This document shows positions 52,949 to 61,264 of a DNA stretch of 64,000 nucleotides, piece by piece. The notes under the pieces are model-generated. The model saw nothing but the letters and a program-made list of their open reading frames with translations, was not told the origin of the DNA and searched no databases. A program made the position numbers and the translations under genes. Each line of letters opens with the position of its first letter. The stretch's first letter is position 1. The stretch is taken from contig NZ_SSYB01000001.1 of the NCBI RefSeq assembly GCF_004917075.1, positions 975,478 to 1,039,477 of the forward strand, written 5' to 3'. This DNA is from Geomonas edaphica (lineage in GTDB: Bacteria > Desulfobacterota > Desulfuromonadia > Geobacterales > Geobacteraceae).

Positions 52949-53224
52949 CTATTGCCGGGGCCTTCCGTCGCCGGGGCCGCACATCTCAAGCAGCATCATC
53001 TCCCGTGCCGACTTGCAAGGCCGGATGTAATGCGGAACAGCTGTGACTATCAGAGTTACAGCATCCTCGGCCCGCCTATTGAAGGCTTCCATCTCTTCAA
53101 CGCTAGGGTTTTTGGACTCTGCGTATTGCTCGGCTAGCTCGAATATGATTTCGTCCCTTGTCATTTCGACATAGACAGGATTGCAGTGCTGGAGCGTCGC
53201 GTAGACTCTAGGTATTCTTCCTAT
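52949..53224 (-). CDS. hypothetical protein, possible ATA start
   Basis: The clear protein-like part begins MTRDEIIFELAEQYAES at ATG 53164, but that ATG lacks a ribosome site. In the same frame, 20 codons upstream, an ATA at 53224-53222 is preceded by AGGAGG at the right distance and the intervening codons (RIPRVYATLQHCNPVYVE) read as protein. Total 91 residues, helical with two late cysteines. Function unknown; the start may be a mutated ATG. Confidence 0.5.
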   Translation of the reverse strand: MGRIPRVYATLQHCNPVYVEMTRDEIIFELAEQYAESKNPSVEEMEAFNRRAEDAVTLIVTAVPHYIRPCKSAREMMLLEMCGPGDGRPRQ

Positions 53225-53313
53225 GGCCGCACCTCCTTGTAACTATCATCGAAAAACATAAATAAAGCATACCGTAAATTACCAAAAAAAGATAATAAAA
53301 ATAGGCGTTTAAA

Positions 53314-54513
53314 CTATACAGAACGACCTATTTTCACCTTGTTCCAGTCCACAGGATACACCAACTTCTCGATGTCCTCTTTCAGGGCTAGAACCTCGGT
53401 TAGGCTGGTATAGGTCTTATCTGTCTCCGTGTCGGTCCTCCTCTCGTGTCCTACGATGTCAGCTCTGTGCGTTGCAGTCACCCCGGCGTCATTCAGCCTG
53501 GTGCTCAACGTGCTGCGCCAAGAATGAAACACTTTGCACGGGTCCAAAATCTTCTTCCGAAGCTCCCGCATGTACCATTTATAGTCGTACTCTCCGTTAG
53601 CTCGATGGCGCGGCACATCGAACAACTTTGCCCCGTCCGGCAGCGAGTCAACATATTCCAGTAGCCCTAGCTCTAACAACTGGCTATGGATAGGGACCGG
53701 CCTCGCGCTCGCCCCGGTTTTGTGATTGTCCATCATCACACACCGCACCCCTCCCCTATCGACGAAATCCTCTTTGACCAGGTCGCAAATGTCCCCGGAC
53801 CTTGCCCCGGTGAAGCAGCCAATCAAAGGAAGCCAGTACATGTAGGAGCGCCACCGTTTGCCGCCTGGGTGCTGCAGCATCTCTTCTAAAATCCATCTGA
53901 CTTCATCATCGGTATATGGCTTGTAGCTATTGCTGTTTATCTCGGCCTTGGGCACCTCATATTTCACTTCTACGCATGGGTTGTTTTGGATGATGCCAGC
54001 CGCGACAGAGTAGCGCAGAATCGATGAGAGTCTTTGAAGGTATTTGTTAACGGTGCGGGGAGCGCAACCGGTGGCGCTGATGTGCTCGCGGATTTTGATG
54101 ACAAGAGAGCGGTCGATAAGCCTCACGACCTTGTCACCTATGGCCCCTTCAAACATCTGGTAGGCCCGCCAGTATTCCTGACGTCCTTTCGCATCCCAGC
54201 CGCCGCCCTTGCTTTGCTCGTACTCCTCTGCCATAGACCTAAGAGTCGGTTCGCCCTTGCTCTGGCCGCTGTACTCCACCGCAGACGCGACCAAGGCCCG
54301 CGACTCGCTCCATGTGAGCTTCAAAAGGCGGATGTCAGCAAACGCCTTATCTATGCGGTCGTCAATCTGTCCGGCGATGCGGTCGGCCACTCGCTTGCTG
54401 TTAGTCCGCAATGAAATACGAATTTGGGGGGTGTGGTAGCAAAATAGAAGGTCTTGCGGGATGCGCCGACGATAGCTGTATTTTTTGCCGCGCTGAATGA
54501 GGTACGGAGACAT
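53314..54513 (-). CDS. tyrosine recombinase (island integrase)
   Basis: A 399-residue integrase. The catalytic set is visible: Arg in TGARSGDICD, HSWR (His-x-x-Arg), GHERRTDTETDKTY with the second His and the nucleophile Tyr. An N-terminal arm-binding domain and a core-binding domain (PRTVNKYLQRLSSILRYS) precede it. It lies immediately inside the tRNA-Arg end of the island and is responsible for integration at 54632-54669. Its ATG follows a hairpin whose 3' arm contains the ribosome site. Confidence 0.95.
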   Translation of the reverse strand: MSPYLIQRGKKYSYRRRIPQDLLFCYHTPQIRISLRTNSKRVADRIAGQIDDRIDKAFADIRLLKLTWSESRALVASAVEYSGQSKGEPTLRSMAEEYEQSKGGGWDAKGRQEYWRAYQMFEGAIGDKVVRLIDRSLVIKIREHISATGCAPRTVNKYLQRLSSILRYSVAAGIIQNNPCVEVKYEVPKAEINSNSYKPYTDDEVRWILEEMLQHPGGKRWRSYMYWLPLIGCFTGARSGDICDLVKEDFVDRGGVRCVMMDNHKTGASARPVPIHSQLLELGLLEYVDSLPDGAKLFDVPRHRANGEYDYKWYMRELRKKILDPCKVFHSWRSTLSTRLNDAGVTATHRADIVGHERRTDTETDKTYTSLTEVLALKEDIEKLVYPVDWNKVKIGRSV

Positions 54514-54581
54514 AAAAAAACCCCTTGAAATGCATCGATGTGTCCAGTAAGTGACACAGTGACATTATTTCAAGGGGTTTT
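54514..54581 (-). terminator. hairpin over the integrase start
   Basis: On the minus strand AAAACCCCTTGAAAT (54581-54567) pairs perfectly with ATTTCAAGGGGTTTT (54531-54517), then T residues run up to the ATG at 54513. The 3' arm holds AAGGGG, the only ribosome site for the integrase. It probably ends tRNA-Arg transcription and hides the integrase site. The loop has the shared 13-mer GTGACACAGTGAC. Confidence 0.8.
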
Positions 54582-54631
54582 GATTTTAAAACGCCAGCTT
54601 TTCTGCACACTTAGCTAGCGTTTTTTGCGTA

Positions 54632-54669
54632 TGGCGTCCCCGAGACGATTCGAACGTCCGACCCCTTCC
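54632..54669. repeat. attachment site, right copy (inside tRNA-Arg)
   Basis: The 3' 38 bp of the intact tRNA-Arg gene, identical to 31103-31140. Confidence 0.95.
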
Positions 54670-54708
54670 TTAGGAGGGAAGTGCTCTATCCGGCTGAGCT
54701 ACGGGGAC
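54632..54708 (-). tRNA. tRNA-Arg (anticodon CCT)
   Basis: A 77-nt tRNA with encoded CCA. GTCCCCG pairs with CGGGGAC in the acceptor stem; the anticodon stem CTTCC/GGAAG encloses loop CTCCTAA, giving CCT. It is intact; its own terminator lies beyond the island at 31056. Confidence 0.95.
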
Positions 54709-54721
54709 AAGTCAGACGGAC

Positions 54722-54750
54722 TTTATACAACAGCACCATCTGTTTTGCAA
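54722..54750 (-). promoter_or_regulatory. tRNA-Arg promoter
   Basis: On the minus strand TTGCAA (54750-54745) and TATAAA (54727-54722) are 17 bp apart, 14 nt before the tRNA. Confidence 0.75.
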
Positions 54751-54759
54751 GATGTTTTG

Positions 54760-55275
54760 TTAAAACTTGAGCAGCGAGAAGACCTTGTCTTCGGGCAGTT
54801 TCTTCCGCCCTTCGAGGAACTCAAGCTCGGCCATGAAGCAGCATTCGACGAGCTCTACGTCCATGCTGGTGATCATGTCGACGACGGCGGCCATGGTACC
54901 ACCGGTGGCCAAAAGATCGTCGGCGATCAGCACGCGGTCACCCTTGTTGAAGGCGTCGGTGTGGATCTCGAGGGTGTCGGTGCCGTACTCGAGGTCGTAG
55001 GTCTTCTTGACGGTGGTGGAGGGAAGCTTACCGGGCTTTCTAACGAGCACGATGCCGGCACCCAGCTTGTACGCGAGGGCCGCGCCGATGATGAAGCCGC
55101 GAGCCTCAACTCCGACTACCTTGTCGATCTTCTGCCCGACGTAACGGTGCGACATGAGGTCTACCATGCGCTGAAACGACTTGGCGTCTCCTAAAAGCGT
55201 GGTGATGTCCTTGAAGAGGATCCCCTTCTTGGGGAAGTCCGGGATGTTCCTGATGATGCTTTTAAGATCTTCCAT
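54760..55275 (-). CDS. apt: adenine phosphoribosyltransferase
   Basis: A 171-residue type I phosphoribosyltransferase with the PRPP loop [14 protein letters not shown] and the Apt-specific opening [18 protein letters not shown]. It salvages adenine to AMP. ATG 55275 and TTG 55281 (6 nt after AAGGAG) are both possible starts; the ATG gives MEDLKSI as in relatives. It follows rpoS closely in the conserved surE-pcm-rpoS-apt cluster. Confidence 0.9.
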   Translation of the reverse strand: MEDLKSIIRNIPDFPKKGILFKDITTLLGDAKSFQRMVDLMSHRYVGQKIDKVVGVEARGFIIGAALAYKLGAGIVLVRKPGKLPSTTVKKTYDLEYGTDTLEIHTDAFNKGDRVLIADDLLATGGTMAAVVDMITSMDVELVECCFMAELEFLEGRKKLPEDKVFSLLKF

Positions 55276-55291
55276 GTCCAACGGCCGCTCC

Positions 55292-56281
55292 TTATTTTCC
55301 ATTAGTAGCACTGCGCCCCATTATGTCGGTGGCTTCCACAATTTTTCTGAGTTTCTCGAGGGACTTCGCCTCGATTTGGCGGATCCTCTCGCGGGTCACG
55401 CCGAAGCTGCGCCCGATGGTGTCTAGTGTCTGCGGGTCCTTGTCGTCGAGGCCGAAACGAAGGGTCAGGATCTTCTTCTCGGCGTCGGAAAGGGTCTCGA
55501 ACCACTGGGATACCAGCTCGTACTTGTTCAGGTCCTCAAGCAGCACCGCGGGGGAGATGGTCGAGGTGTCCTCGATGGTGTCGATGAGGAAGTAGTCGTT
55601 GTTCTCCCCCATGGGACGCTCGATCGAGTAGGTCTTTTTCAGAAGCACCATGAGACGGCGCACGTAGGTGACGTTCACCTCTAGGGCGTCGGCGACTTCC
55701 TTCACCGAGGGCTCGCGGTTCATCTTCTGCACCAGCTCGCGGGTCACCCTGAGCATCTTGTTGATGTCGTCGGAGACGTGCACGGGGAGGCGGATGGTGC
55801 GGGACTGGTTCACTAGGGCACGCTCGATGGACTGCCTGATCCACCAGGTGGCGTAGGTGGAGAAGCGGCACTCCTTGGAGAGCTTGAAGCGCTCCACCGC
55901 CTTGATGAGACCCATGTTCCCCTCTTCGATCAGGTCGAGGAAGGGAAGCCCGCGGTTTATGTAGCGCTTGGCGATCTTCACCACGAGGCGAAGGTTGGAG
56001 ACGATCATCCGGTCGCGGGCGGCCTTGTCTCCAAGATCGATGCGCGCCGCCAGTTCCTTCTCCTCGTCGGCGGTGAGCAGCTTGGTCTTCTGGATCTCGC
56101 GCAGGTAGAGCTTGATGGCGTCATCGAAATGTTCCACCTCGACGGCCTTGATCTCCTCTTCTTCTACCTCGGCCTCTTCGTCCGCCTCTTCCTCGACCCG
56201 TTCAAGTTCTACCGCGTCGGGGTCCTGCTCGCCGTCAAGAAAGAGAGGTTCCTTCTCCTCCAACAGTTCGTCGTTTTCCAT
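55292..56281 (-). CDS. rpoS: RNA polymerase sigma factor RpoS
   Basis: A 329-residue sigma factor. An acidic N-terminal extension (about 1-55) is followed by region 1.2 ([16 protein letters not shown]), region 2 ([37 protein letters not shown]), region 3 and region 4 with LRFGLDD and [13 protein letters not shown]. It directs the stationary-phase and stress response. ATG 56281 follows AAGGAG. It sits between pcm and apt, the usual neighbourhood of Geobacter rpoS. Confidence 0.9.
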   Translation of the reverse strand: MENDELLEEKEPLFLDGEQDPDAVELERVEEEADEEAEVEEEEIKAVEVEHFDDAIKLYLREIQKTKLLTADEEKELAARIDLGDKAARDRMIVSNLRLVVKIAKRYINRGLPFLDLIEEGNMGLIKAVERFKLSKECRFSTYATWWIRQSIERALVNQSRTIRLPVHVSDDINKMLRVTRELVQKMNREPSVKEVADALEVNVTYVRRLMVLLKKTYSIERPMGENNDYFLIDTIEDTSTISPAVLLEDLNKYELVSQWFETLSDAEKKILTLRFGLDDKDPQTLDTIGRSFGVTRERIRQIEAKSLEKLRKIVEATDIMGRSATNGK

Positions 56282-56325
56282 GCAAGACTCCTTTGGCAAG
56301 GGTTAGGTGTATGTACAGGTCCTGC

Positions 56326-56973
56326 CTACGCTTCGTCGCTCCAGCCGTTTTTCCCGATCAGTCTCACGAATCTGCAGTCGTCTGCCTCTTCACGGGTCAC
56401 GCTACCGTCTATCCCTTTTCTTACTACCAACAGTTTCTGATCAACGCGGTCGCCGACCGGAATCACCAGGCGTCCGCCCGGTGCGAGCTGCTCGATGAGG
56501 CACTCAGGAAGAAACGGTGCGCCGGCGGTGACGAGGATGGCGTCGAACGGTGCTTCCTCGGGCCACCCTTCGGTGCCGTCGCCGATCTTCAGGTTTACGT
56601 TCAAAAGCCTCAGGCTGTCGAGGGCCTTGCGGGCCTTCAGCGCCAGGGGCCGGATCCTTTCCACGGTGCAAACGCGATCGGCGAGGGTCGCCAGCACGGC
56701 GGCCTGGTAGCCGGACCCGGTGCCTAGTTCAAGCACCTTCTCGCGCCCGGTGAGCGCCAAAAGCTCGGTCATGCGCGCCACGATGTAGGGCTGCGATATG
56801 GTCTGTTTCTCTCCGATCGGGAGTGACCCGTCGCTGTAGGCCTGGGCCGACATCGCCTCTTCGACGAAGATGTGCCTCGGCAACTCGAGCATGACGTTGA
56901 TCACTCGCTGGTCGGTTATGCCGCGTTTCACCAGCTCTGCGACCATCCTCTTGCGTGCTACAGCTGAATTCAT
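56326..56973 (-). CDS. pcm: protein-L-isoaspartate O-methyltransferase
   Basis: A 215-residue SAM methyltransferase. [16 protein letters not shown] is motif I and the family signature includes [17 protein letters not shown] and [12 protein letters not shown]. It repairs isoaspartyl residues in ageing proteins. The ATG at 56973 follows GGGGGTGG; the frame open to 56994 begins at TTG and is not used. It lies directly between surE and rpoS. Confidence 0.9.
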   Translation of the reverse strand: MNSAVARKRMVAELVKRGITDQRVINVMLELPRHIFVEEAMSAQAYSDGSLPIGEKQTISQPYIVARMTELLALTGREKVLELGTGSGYQAAVLATLADRVCTVERIRPLALKARKALDSLRLLNVNLKIGDGTEGWPEEAPFDAILVTAGAPFLPECLIEQLAPGGRLVIPVGDRVDQKLLVVRKGIDGSVTREEADDCRFVRLIGKNGWSDEA

Positions 56974-57032
56974 TCCACCCCCGATCTTTAGCAACGGGGA
57001 AATATAGCAAATGGCGTGCTAAAAGTCCAGCA

Positions 57033-57776
57033 TCACGGCAATTCCCACGCCTCCAGCTGGCCAATTGCAGCGTGGTTGGTGAAGTCGATCTGCAGCGGTG
57101 AGACGGAAATGTGCCCGCGAGAAACGGCGTGATAATCGGTGCCGGGTACGTCCTGGAAACTGAGATCAACGGTGCCGATCCAGTAGTAGTTCCTGCCGCG
57201 CGGATCGACCTTGTCCACGATGGTCCCTTCGTAGCTCCGTCTACCCTGGCGGGTGACCAGCGCGGGGAGGAGCGCTTCGGCGGGGACATCGGGGACGTTG
57301 ACGTTCAGGTAGGTGTCGCGCGGCAGGCCGCGTTCGGCTACGGACTGGGCGAGGCGGGCGGCGAAGGAGGCTGCTGCGTCGTAGTTGTCGCCCGCGCCGC
57401 GCGTAACGAGGGACACCGCGATGGCGGGGATCCCCATGAGGGTGGCTTCCAGTGCGGCGGCCACGGTGCCGGAATAGGTGACATCGTCGCCTATGTTGGC
57501 GCCGCGGTTGATGCCGGAGATGACGAGGTCGGGCCTGAAGGAGAGGAGGTTGTGGATGCCCAGGTTGACGCAGTCGGTCGGCGTCCCCTCCACCGAGAAG
57601 ATGTTGTCGGCGATGCGGGCGGCCCTTAAGGGATGGTGCAGCGTGAGCGCGTGCGAGACGGCGCTTTGTTCACGGTCCGGGGCGACGACGACCACCTCGG
57701 CTACCTCGCCCATCCTCCTGGCAAGTGCGGCGAGCCCGGGGGCGTGGACGCCGTCGTCGTTGGTAAGCAACACTTT
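57033..57776 (-). CDS. surE: 5'-nucleotidase SurE
   Basis: A 247-residue protein starting KVLLTNDDGVHAPGL with the metal-binding DD, then SGINRGANIGDDVTYSGTVA and PTDCVNLG. SurE removes phosphate from nucleotides in stress survival. The start is GTG 57776 with AGAGGG upstream, so that the protein opens MKVLLTNDDG as in all homologues; the longer open frame is rejected. Confidence 0.9.
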   Translation of the reverse strand, partial: KVLLTNDDGVHAPGLAALARRMGEVAEVVVVAPDREQSAVSHALTLHHPLRAARIADNIFSVEGTPTDCVNLGIHNLLSFRPDLVISGINRGANIGDDVTYSGTVAAALEATLMGIPAIAVSLVTRGAGDNYDAAASFAARLAQSVAERGLPRDTYLNVNVPDVPAEALLPALVTRQGRRSYEGTIVDKVDPRGRNYYWIGTVDLSFQDVPGTDYHAVSRGHISVSPLQIDFTNHAAIGQLEAWELP

Positions 57777-57911
57777 CACGGTGGTTCCCTCTCTGGTCGT
57801 TATCCCCGGCACGATGCACACCTATCTTGCATCGGCCGTGTGGGGGGAAACTTTAATTCGCTCTAACCAACAGCAATCATCTTGAGGATGGCGCAAGGCA
57901 AATCCCCCCTG

Positions 57912-57934
57912 CCCCCCCCTTCGCAAAGGGGGGG
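57912..57934. repeat. GC-rich palindrome, copy 1
   Basis: C8-TTCGCAAA-G7 forms a strong stem. The same core recurs at 58980-59000, 59217-59240, 59249-59269 and 60258-60277, usually followed by ACGCTAGGGCTCGTG and GCTTCGTGGG-like sequence. Confidence 0.8.
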
Positions 57935-58090
57935 ACGCCGGGGCTCGTGCAGCGCTTCGTGGGTACCTGCACTTCGCGTTCACCGAATTCCCGTTAGCCT
58001 ACACGAGCTAGGGAAGAGGACAGGCTGATCGAGCCGCTGCGCTCCCCCTCCCTGTCCCTCCCCCTCCGGGGGCGGGGACGCAACGAAGGC

Positions 58091-58837
58091 TTAGTCAGCG
58101 TTTCCCTTCTTTCCCTTGAACTCGGCGCAGGCCCAGTCGATCTGGGAAAGAAGACCGCGCAGCGAAGCGACCTCGCGCTCGTCGAGTTCGGCGCGGGAGA
58201 AGATGCGCCGCATGGTGCGCATCATGTGGTCCGGGTTCTGCGGGTTCAAGTAACCGATCCTCAGGAAGGTCTTTTCCATGTGGCCGTACATCGGCTCGAG
58301 CGACGCGGAACCGGCAAGTTCACGGGCTTCCTTTACCGGGACAGGTGCCGCTACACCTTTCAGGAACTCGTAGCAGAAGATGAGCACGGCCTGGGAGAGG
58401 TTCAGGGAACCGAACTCGTCCGCGGTCTCGATGGTGGACTGCCAGCGGCAAAGTGCCACCTCGTCGGTGGTGAGCCCGCTGTCCTCGCGTCCGAAGACGA
58501 GGGCCAGGCGGCTTGTCGGGGCGCAGGCGGCGAACTTCTCTACGATCTCGGGCGGCGTGCTGATCTCGCTGCGGTACTTGCCGTGGCGCCGCGTCGTGGC
58601 GACGGAGTACTCGCAGTCGGCGATGGCATCCTCGAGGGAGGTGAAAATGCGGGCGCGCTCCAGCAGATTACGCGCGGAGACGGCGAACTTGATCGCGTCC
58701 AGGTGGTCTACCTGGCAGGGGTTCACCAGGCGCAGATCGGCCAGACCCATGTTTTTCATGGCACGGCAGACCATGCCTATGTTGCCGGGACTCTGGGTCC
58801 CTACCAGGACGACGGAAACTCTTTGCTTCAAATCCAT
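58091..58837 (-). CDS. TrmJ-like tRNA 2'-O-methyltransferase
   Basis: A 248-residue SPOUT enzyme. GTQSPGNIGMVCRAMKNMGL, LVFGREDSGLTTDE and SLNLSQAVLIFCYE are the three knot motifs of the TrmJ/TrmH family; sequence after the first motif (LRLVNP) favours TrmJ, which methylates position 32 of tRNA. The ATG at 58837 has AAAGG upstream; the 85 codons of open frame before it run through repeats and are rejected. Confidence 0.8.
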   Translation of the reverse strand: MDLKQRVSVVLVGTQSPGNIGMVCRAMKNMGLADLRLVNPCQVDHLDAIKFAVSARNLLERARIFTSLEDAIADCEYSVATTRRHGKYRSEISTPPEIVEKFAACAPTSRLALVFGREDSGLTTDEVALCRWQSTIETADEFGSLNLSQAVLIFCYEFLKGVAAPVPVKEARELAGSASLEPMYGHMEKTFLRIGYLNPQNPDHMMRTMRRIFSRAELDEREVASLRGLLSQIDWACAEFKGKKGNAD

Positions 58838-58979
58838 GCGGTACCTTTGTTCATTGTGCGGAATGGCGTCCGGTTGGGGCGCGGCGGGCATTAGACCATA
58901 AAAGGGAGGTGATTGACAATTGGCAATTGAGGATTGGCGACGGTGGGCATGGGTGGGGCTTGAGGCAACTCCCCTCTGT

Positions 58980-59000
58980 CCCCCCTTCGCCAAGGGGGGG
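58980..59000. repeat. GC-rich palindrome, copy 2
   Basis: C6-TTCGCCAA-G7, followed by ACGTTAGGGTTCGGG. Confidence 0.8.
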
Positions 59001-59035
59001 ACGTTAGGGTTCGGGCAGTGCTGCGTGGACCCCGC

Positions 59036-59103
59036 GCAGGTGTAACCTATGTCTCCGCACGTGTGTAACCCATGTCTCCGAACAGGTGTCACCTAAGTCT
59101 CCG
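59036..59103. repeat. three tandem 22-23 bp repeats, IS-end-like
   Basis: Units GCAGGTGTAACCTATGTCTC (59036), CACGTGTGTAACCCATGTCT (59058) and AACAGGTGTCACCTAAGTCT (59081) each end with CCG or TCCG. Tandem GTGTAACC-ATGTCTCCG units resemble the multiple terminal repeats of IS21-like and IS481-like elements; no transposase is present. Confidence 0.75.
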
Positions 59104-59216
59104 AACGCATCCCTAATCTACCACCAATTGAAAGGTGGACCGCTGGGGCTCGGGTGGGACTGAGCAAGGGCTTGGGACATGTGAGGCGGGGACGGCTAGA
59201 GGCAAATCCCCCCTGT

Positions 59217-59269
59217 CCCCCCTTCGCCAAGGCTACGGGGGGCAGGCTCCCCCTTCGCAAAAGGGGGGG
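59217..59269. repeat. GC-rich palindromes, copies 3 and 4
   Basis: Two adjacent copies of the C-TTCGC-G core (59217-59240, imperfect, and 59249-59269). Confidence 0.75.
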
Positions 59270-59372
59270 ACGCAATGGCAGCAGCGTTCTTCAACGCAAC
59301 ACTATCTCTTAAGCTAATGTCGCAGCAAGCTTCCCCAAAAGAGGTGAGTCTTGAGGTTTCCGTCCCTATGGG

Positions 59373-60017
59373 TCAGGCGCGTGGGGGGTGGGGGGTGGGC
59401 CTGGGGTGTCGGGGGCGGGACTTGATGCGGTTCAGGCGGGCTCGCGCGTGCCGCTTGCGCCAACGGTGCACGACGAAATGACTGGACCAGAAACAGGCGA
59501 TGACACCGGCTAATACGAGCATCAGGTACGGCTCGTAACTCTCCAGATCTTCTATGAAGAGGGATGCAGTCTTACCAAAGAGATAGCCGGCAAGCGAGAA
59601 GATGACGGACCAGGTAAGAGCGGAGAGCAGGTTTAGAAACAGAAAGCGACGCGAGGGAAAGGTGGTCATGCCCAGGATGATCGGGAGGATGATGCGGAAA
59701 CCGTAGGTGTAACGGGAGACGAACGCAACGAAGGTGCCGTAACGCTCGATGAGCCGCAGGGCTTTACGGAACTTTCGGGCGATGGTGGTGAAAAGCCGGA
59801 GGAGTTGCGCCCCTTTCCGGCGCCCTATCTGGAAGTAGAACTGGTCGCCAAGGAAAGAGCCGACCAGGGCGGAGAGGATGACCAGGTATATGTCGAGGTA
59901 TCCCTGGAAGGCGAGAAAGCCCGCGAAGATGAGGACGGCTTCTCCTTCAAGGAAGGTGCCTAGAAAGAGCACCCAGTAACCGTGAACCTGCAGGTATTCC
60001 TTGAACAGTTCCTGCAC
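59373..60017 (-). CDS. DedA-family membrane protein
   Basis: A 214-residue polytopic protein. ETFLEGEAVLIF-type opening (GTFLEGEAVLIFAGFLAF), GSFLGDQFYFQIGRRKG and SRYTYGFRIILPIILGM are the DedA/VTT signatures, and the C-terminal tail is very basic (RWRKRHARARLNRIKSR). DedA proteins move lipids such as undecaprenyl phosphate across the membrane. The GTG start at 60017 follows GGAG. Confidence 0.85.
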   Translation of the reverse strand: MQELFKEYLQVHGYWVLFLGTFLEGEAVLIFAGFLAFQGYLDIYLVILSALVGSFLGDQFYFQIGRRKGAQLLRLFTTIARKFRKALRLIERYGTFVAFVSRYTYGFRIILPIILGMTTFPSRRFLFLNLLSALTWSVIFSLAGYLFGKTASLFIEDLESYEPYLMLVLAGVIACFWSSHFVVHRWRKRHARARLNRIKSRPRHPRPTPHPPRA

Positions 60018-60345
60018 GGCAGCTCCAGTTATGACAGTGGGGGATCGGCTGATTCAGTGACCGGGACACTGGAGAGTATACCGCATTCTCTGTCGTCCTT
60101 TGGATGTTGGGGGAGTGTGGGACGGGAAATCCCCACTGAACGCTCGGGCTCGTGCGTGCTTCGTGGGAATGGTTTAGGACGGGCTGGCGTTTCGGGTGAG
60201 GAATAATTTCTGGGCGGGAGGATGTTGGACTAAGACAGAGCTGCAAATCCCCCCTGTCCCCCCTTCGCAAAGGGGGGAACGCTAGGGCTCGTGGGGGCTT
60301 CGTGGGCGAACACCCTCACGGTGCTCAGGGTTGTCTAAAGAAGGG
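60018..60345. other. intergenic region with palindrome copy 5
   Basis: 328 bp. C6-TTCGCAAA-G6 at 60258-60277 is followed by CTAGGGCTCGTG and GCTTCGTGGG. No gene is seen. Confidence 0.6.
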
Positions 60346-61182
60346 CTACTTGCGGTAGACGGGGTTTTGGCCTCTGACTTCGACTACGGGGGCGTCTTCT
60401 AGTTCTTCGAGATTGCCGGTGTCGTCTTCATAGTCGTTCTCGCCGACGGCCCAGGCGTAGAATTTTTCGGAATCGAGAAGCACCGGCTTGGCCGGAATGC
60501 CGTAGACGCGATTCTGCATCGCCTCGTCATAGAGACCTACGCATCCGTGAGAGGCGGGCTTGCCGGGTAGATCGCGGGCGTGGATCCAGTAGGCGGCGTT
60601 GTCGGGACCGATGTGGAAACGCATCGCGTTGTCCATCGGATATTGACCGGTTTCGTCCTCAGTTTTGTACAGGGAGGAGGTGTGGGTGCGATGCCGCGCA
60701 TCGATGCGGAAGATGCCAACGGGGGTTTCATGCCCGGGCGCGCCGGTGGCGGCTGGGGCGGAGAAACGAAGCTTGCCGTTCTCGTAGGCGCCCATCCACT
60801 GCTCGGTCATGTCGATGAGGATGTATTTCCCGTAGCGTTTCGCCTCGGGGTACTCGGCGGGCATCGGGGTGTAACTGCGCGCGGCGGCCATATCAACGGG
60901 AACCTTGATTGTCATCCCCGGATAGACGTGACGCCGGTCGATGCGGTTAAAGCGCGCCACGACGGGCCAGTCCTCGCCGAAGAGGGACTCCAGGGTCTCG
61001 CTGGGCTGTATGAAATGCCCGCGCCAGGCGACCTTGGCGAGGCTCGGGTACTCCACGCGGGTCAGGTCTTCCTTGGCTGGATCTTGGGGGTTCGCTCCGG
61101 GTAAGGAGATAGCGGAGGGGTTATATACAACGATGGAAAAAAGGACTGCCAGTACGACGAACGCCAGAAGCTTACGTAACAT
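60346..61182 (-). CDS. L,D-transpeptidase (YkuD) with N-terminal anchor
   Basis: A 278-residue protein with an N-terminal membrane anchor or signal (about 1-25), a LysM-like region (SETLESLFGEDWPVVARFNR, YPGMTIKVP) and the catalytic HARDLPGKPASHGCVGL with Cys in SHGC. It cross-links peptidoglycan in the periplasm. GGGAGT precedes the ATG. A terminator from the meaB side lies just upstream. Confidence 0.85.
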   Translation of the reverse strand: MLRKLLAFVVLAVLFSIVVYNPSAISLPGANPQDPAKEDLTRVEYPSLAKVAWRGHFIQPSETLESLFGEDWPVVARFNRIDRRHVYPGMTIKVPVDMAAARSYTPMPAEYPEAKRYGKYILIDMTEQWMGAYENGKLRFSAPAATGAPGHETPVGIFRIDARHRTHTSSLYKTEDETGQYPMDNAMRFHIGPDNAAYWIHARDLPGKPASHGCVGLYDEAMQNRVYGIPAKPVLLDSEKFYAWAVGENDYEDDTGNLEELEDAPVVEVRGQNPVYRK

Positions 61183-61211
61183 TCTTGCCTACTCCCAACC
61201 GGAAAACGACT

Positions 61212-61233
61212 AATGGGGCCTTAGGCCCCATTT
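61212..61233 (-). terminator. intrinsic terminator of the meaB transcript
   Basis: AATGGGGCC/GGCCCCATT around a TTA loop between the meaB stop and the transpeptidase start. Confidence 0.7.
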
Positions 61234-61264
61234 CTGTGTTAATTAACACTTTTGCCGTGGCCGG

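Larger units (their letters stand above)
31103..54669. mobile_element. integrated genomic island (defence island) at tRNA-Arg(CCU)
   Basis: A 23.6-kb element bounded by 38-bp direct repeats of the tRNA 3' end. It carries a tyrosine integrase next to the intact tRNA, small phage-like genes, iteron-like repeats, a mosaic DISARM and an Argonaute-SIR2 module. Its base composition is visibly richer in A+T than the flanks. No capsid, portal or tail genes are seen, so it resembles a phage satellite or integrative element rather than a full prophage. Confidence 0.9.
58838..59372. other. repeat-rich intergenic region
   Basis: 535 bp of palindromes and tandem repeats (58980-59000, 59036-59103, 59217-59269). 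No gene is supported. Confidence 0.6.

Noticed and set aside
54625-55194. Rightward frame of 189 codons across tRNA-Arg and apt
   Set aside because: Shadow of the apt gene on the other strand, starting inside the tRNA.
58226-58901. Rightward frames opposite the TrmJ-like gene
   Set aside because: Antisense to a clear SPOUT methyltransferase; high-GC shadow.
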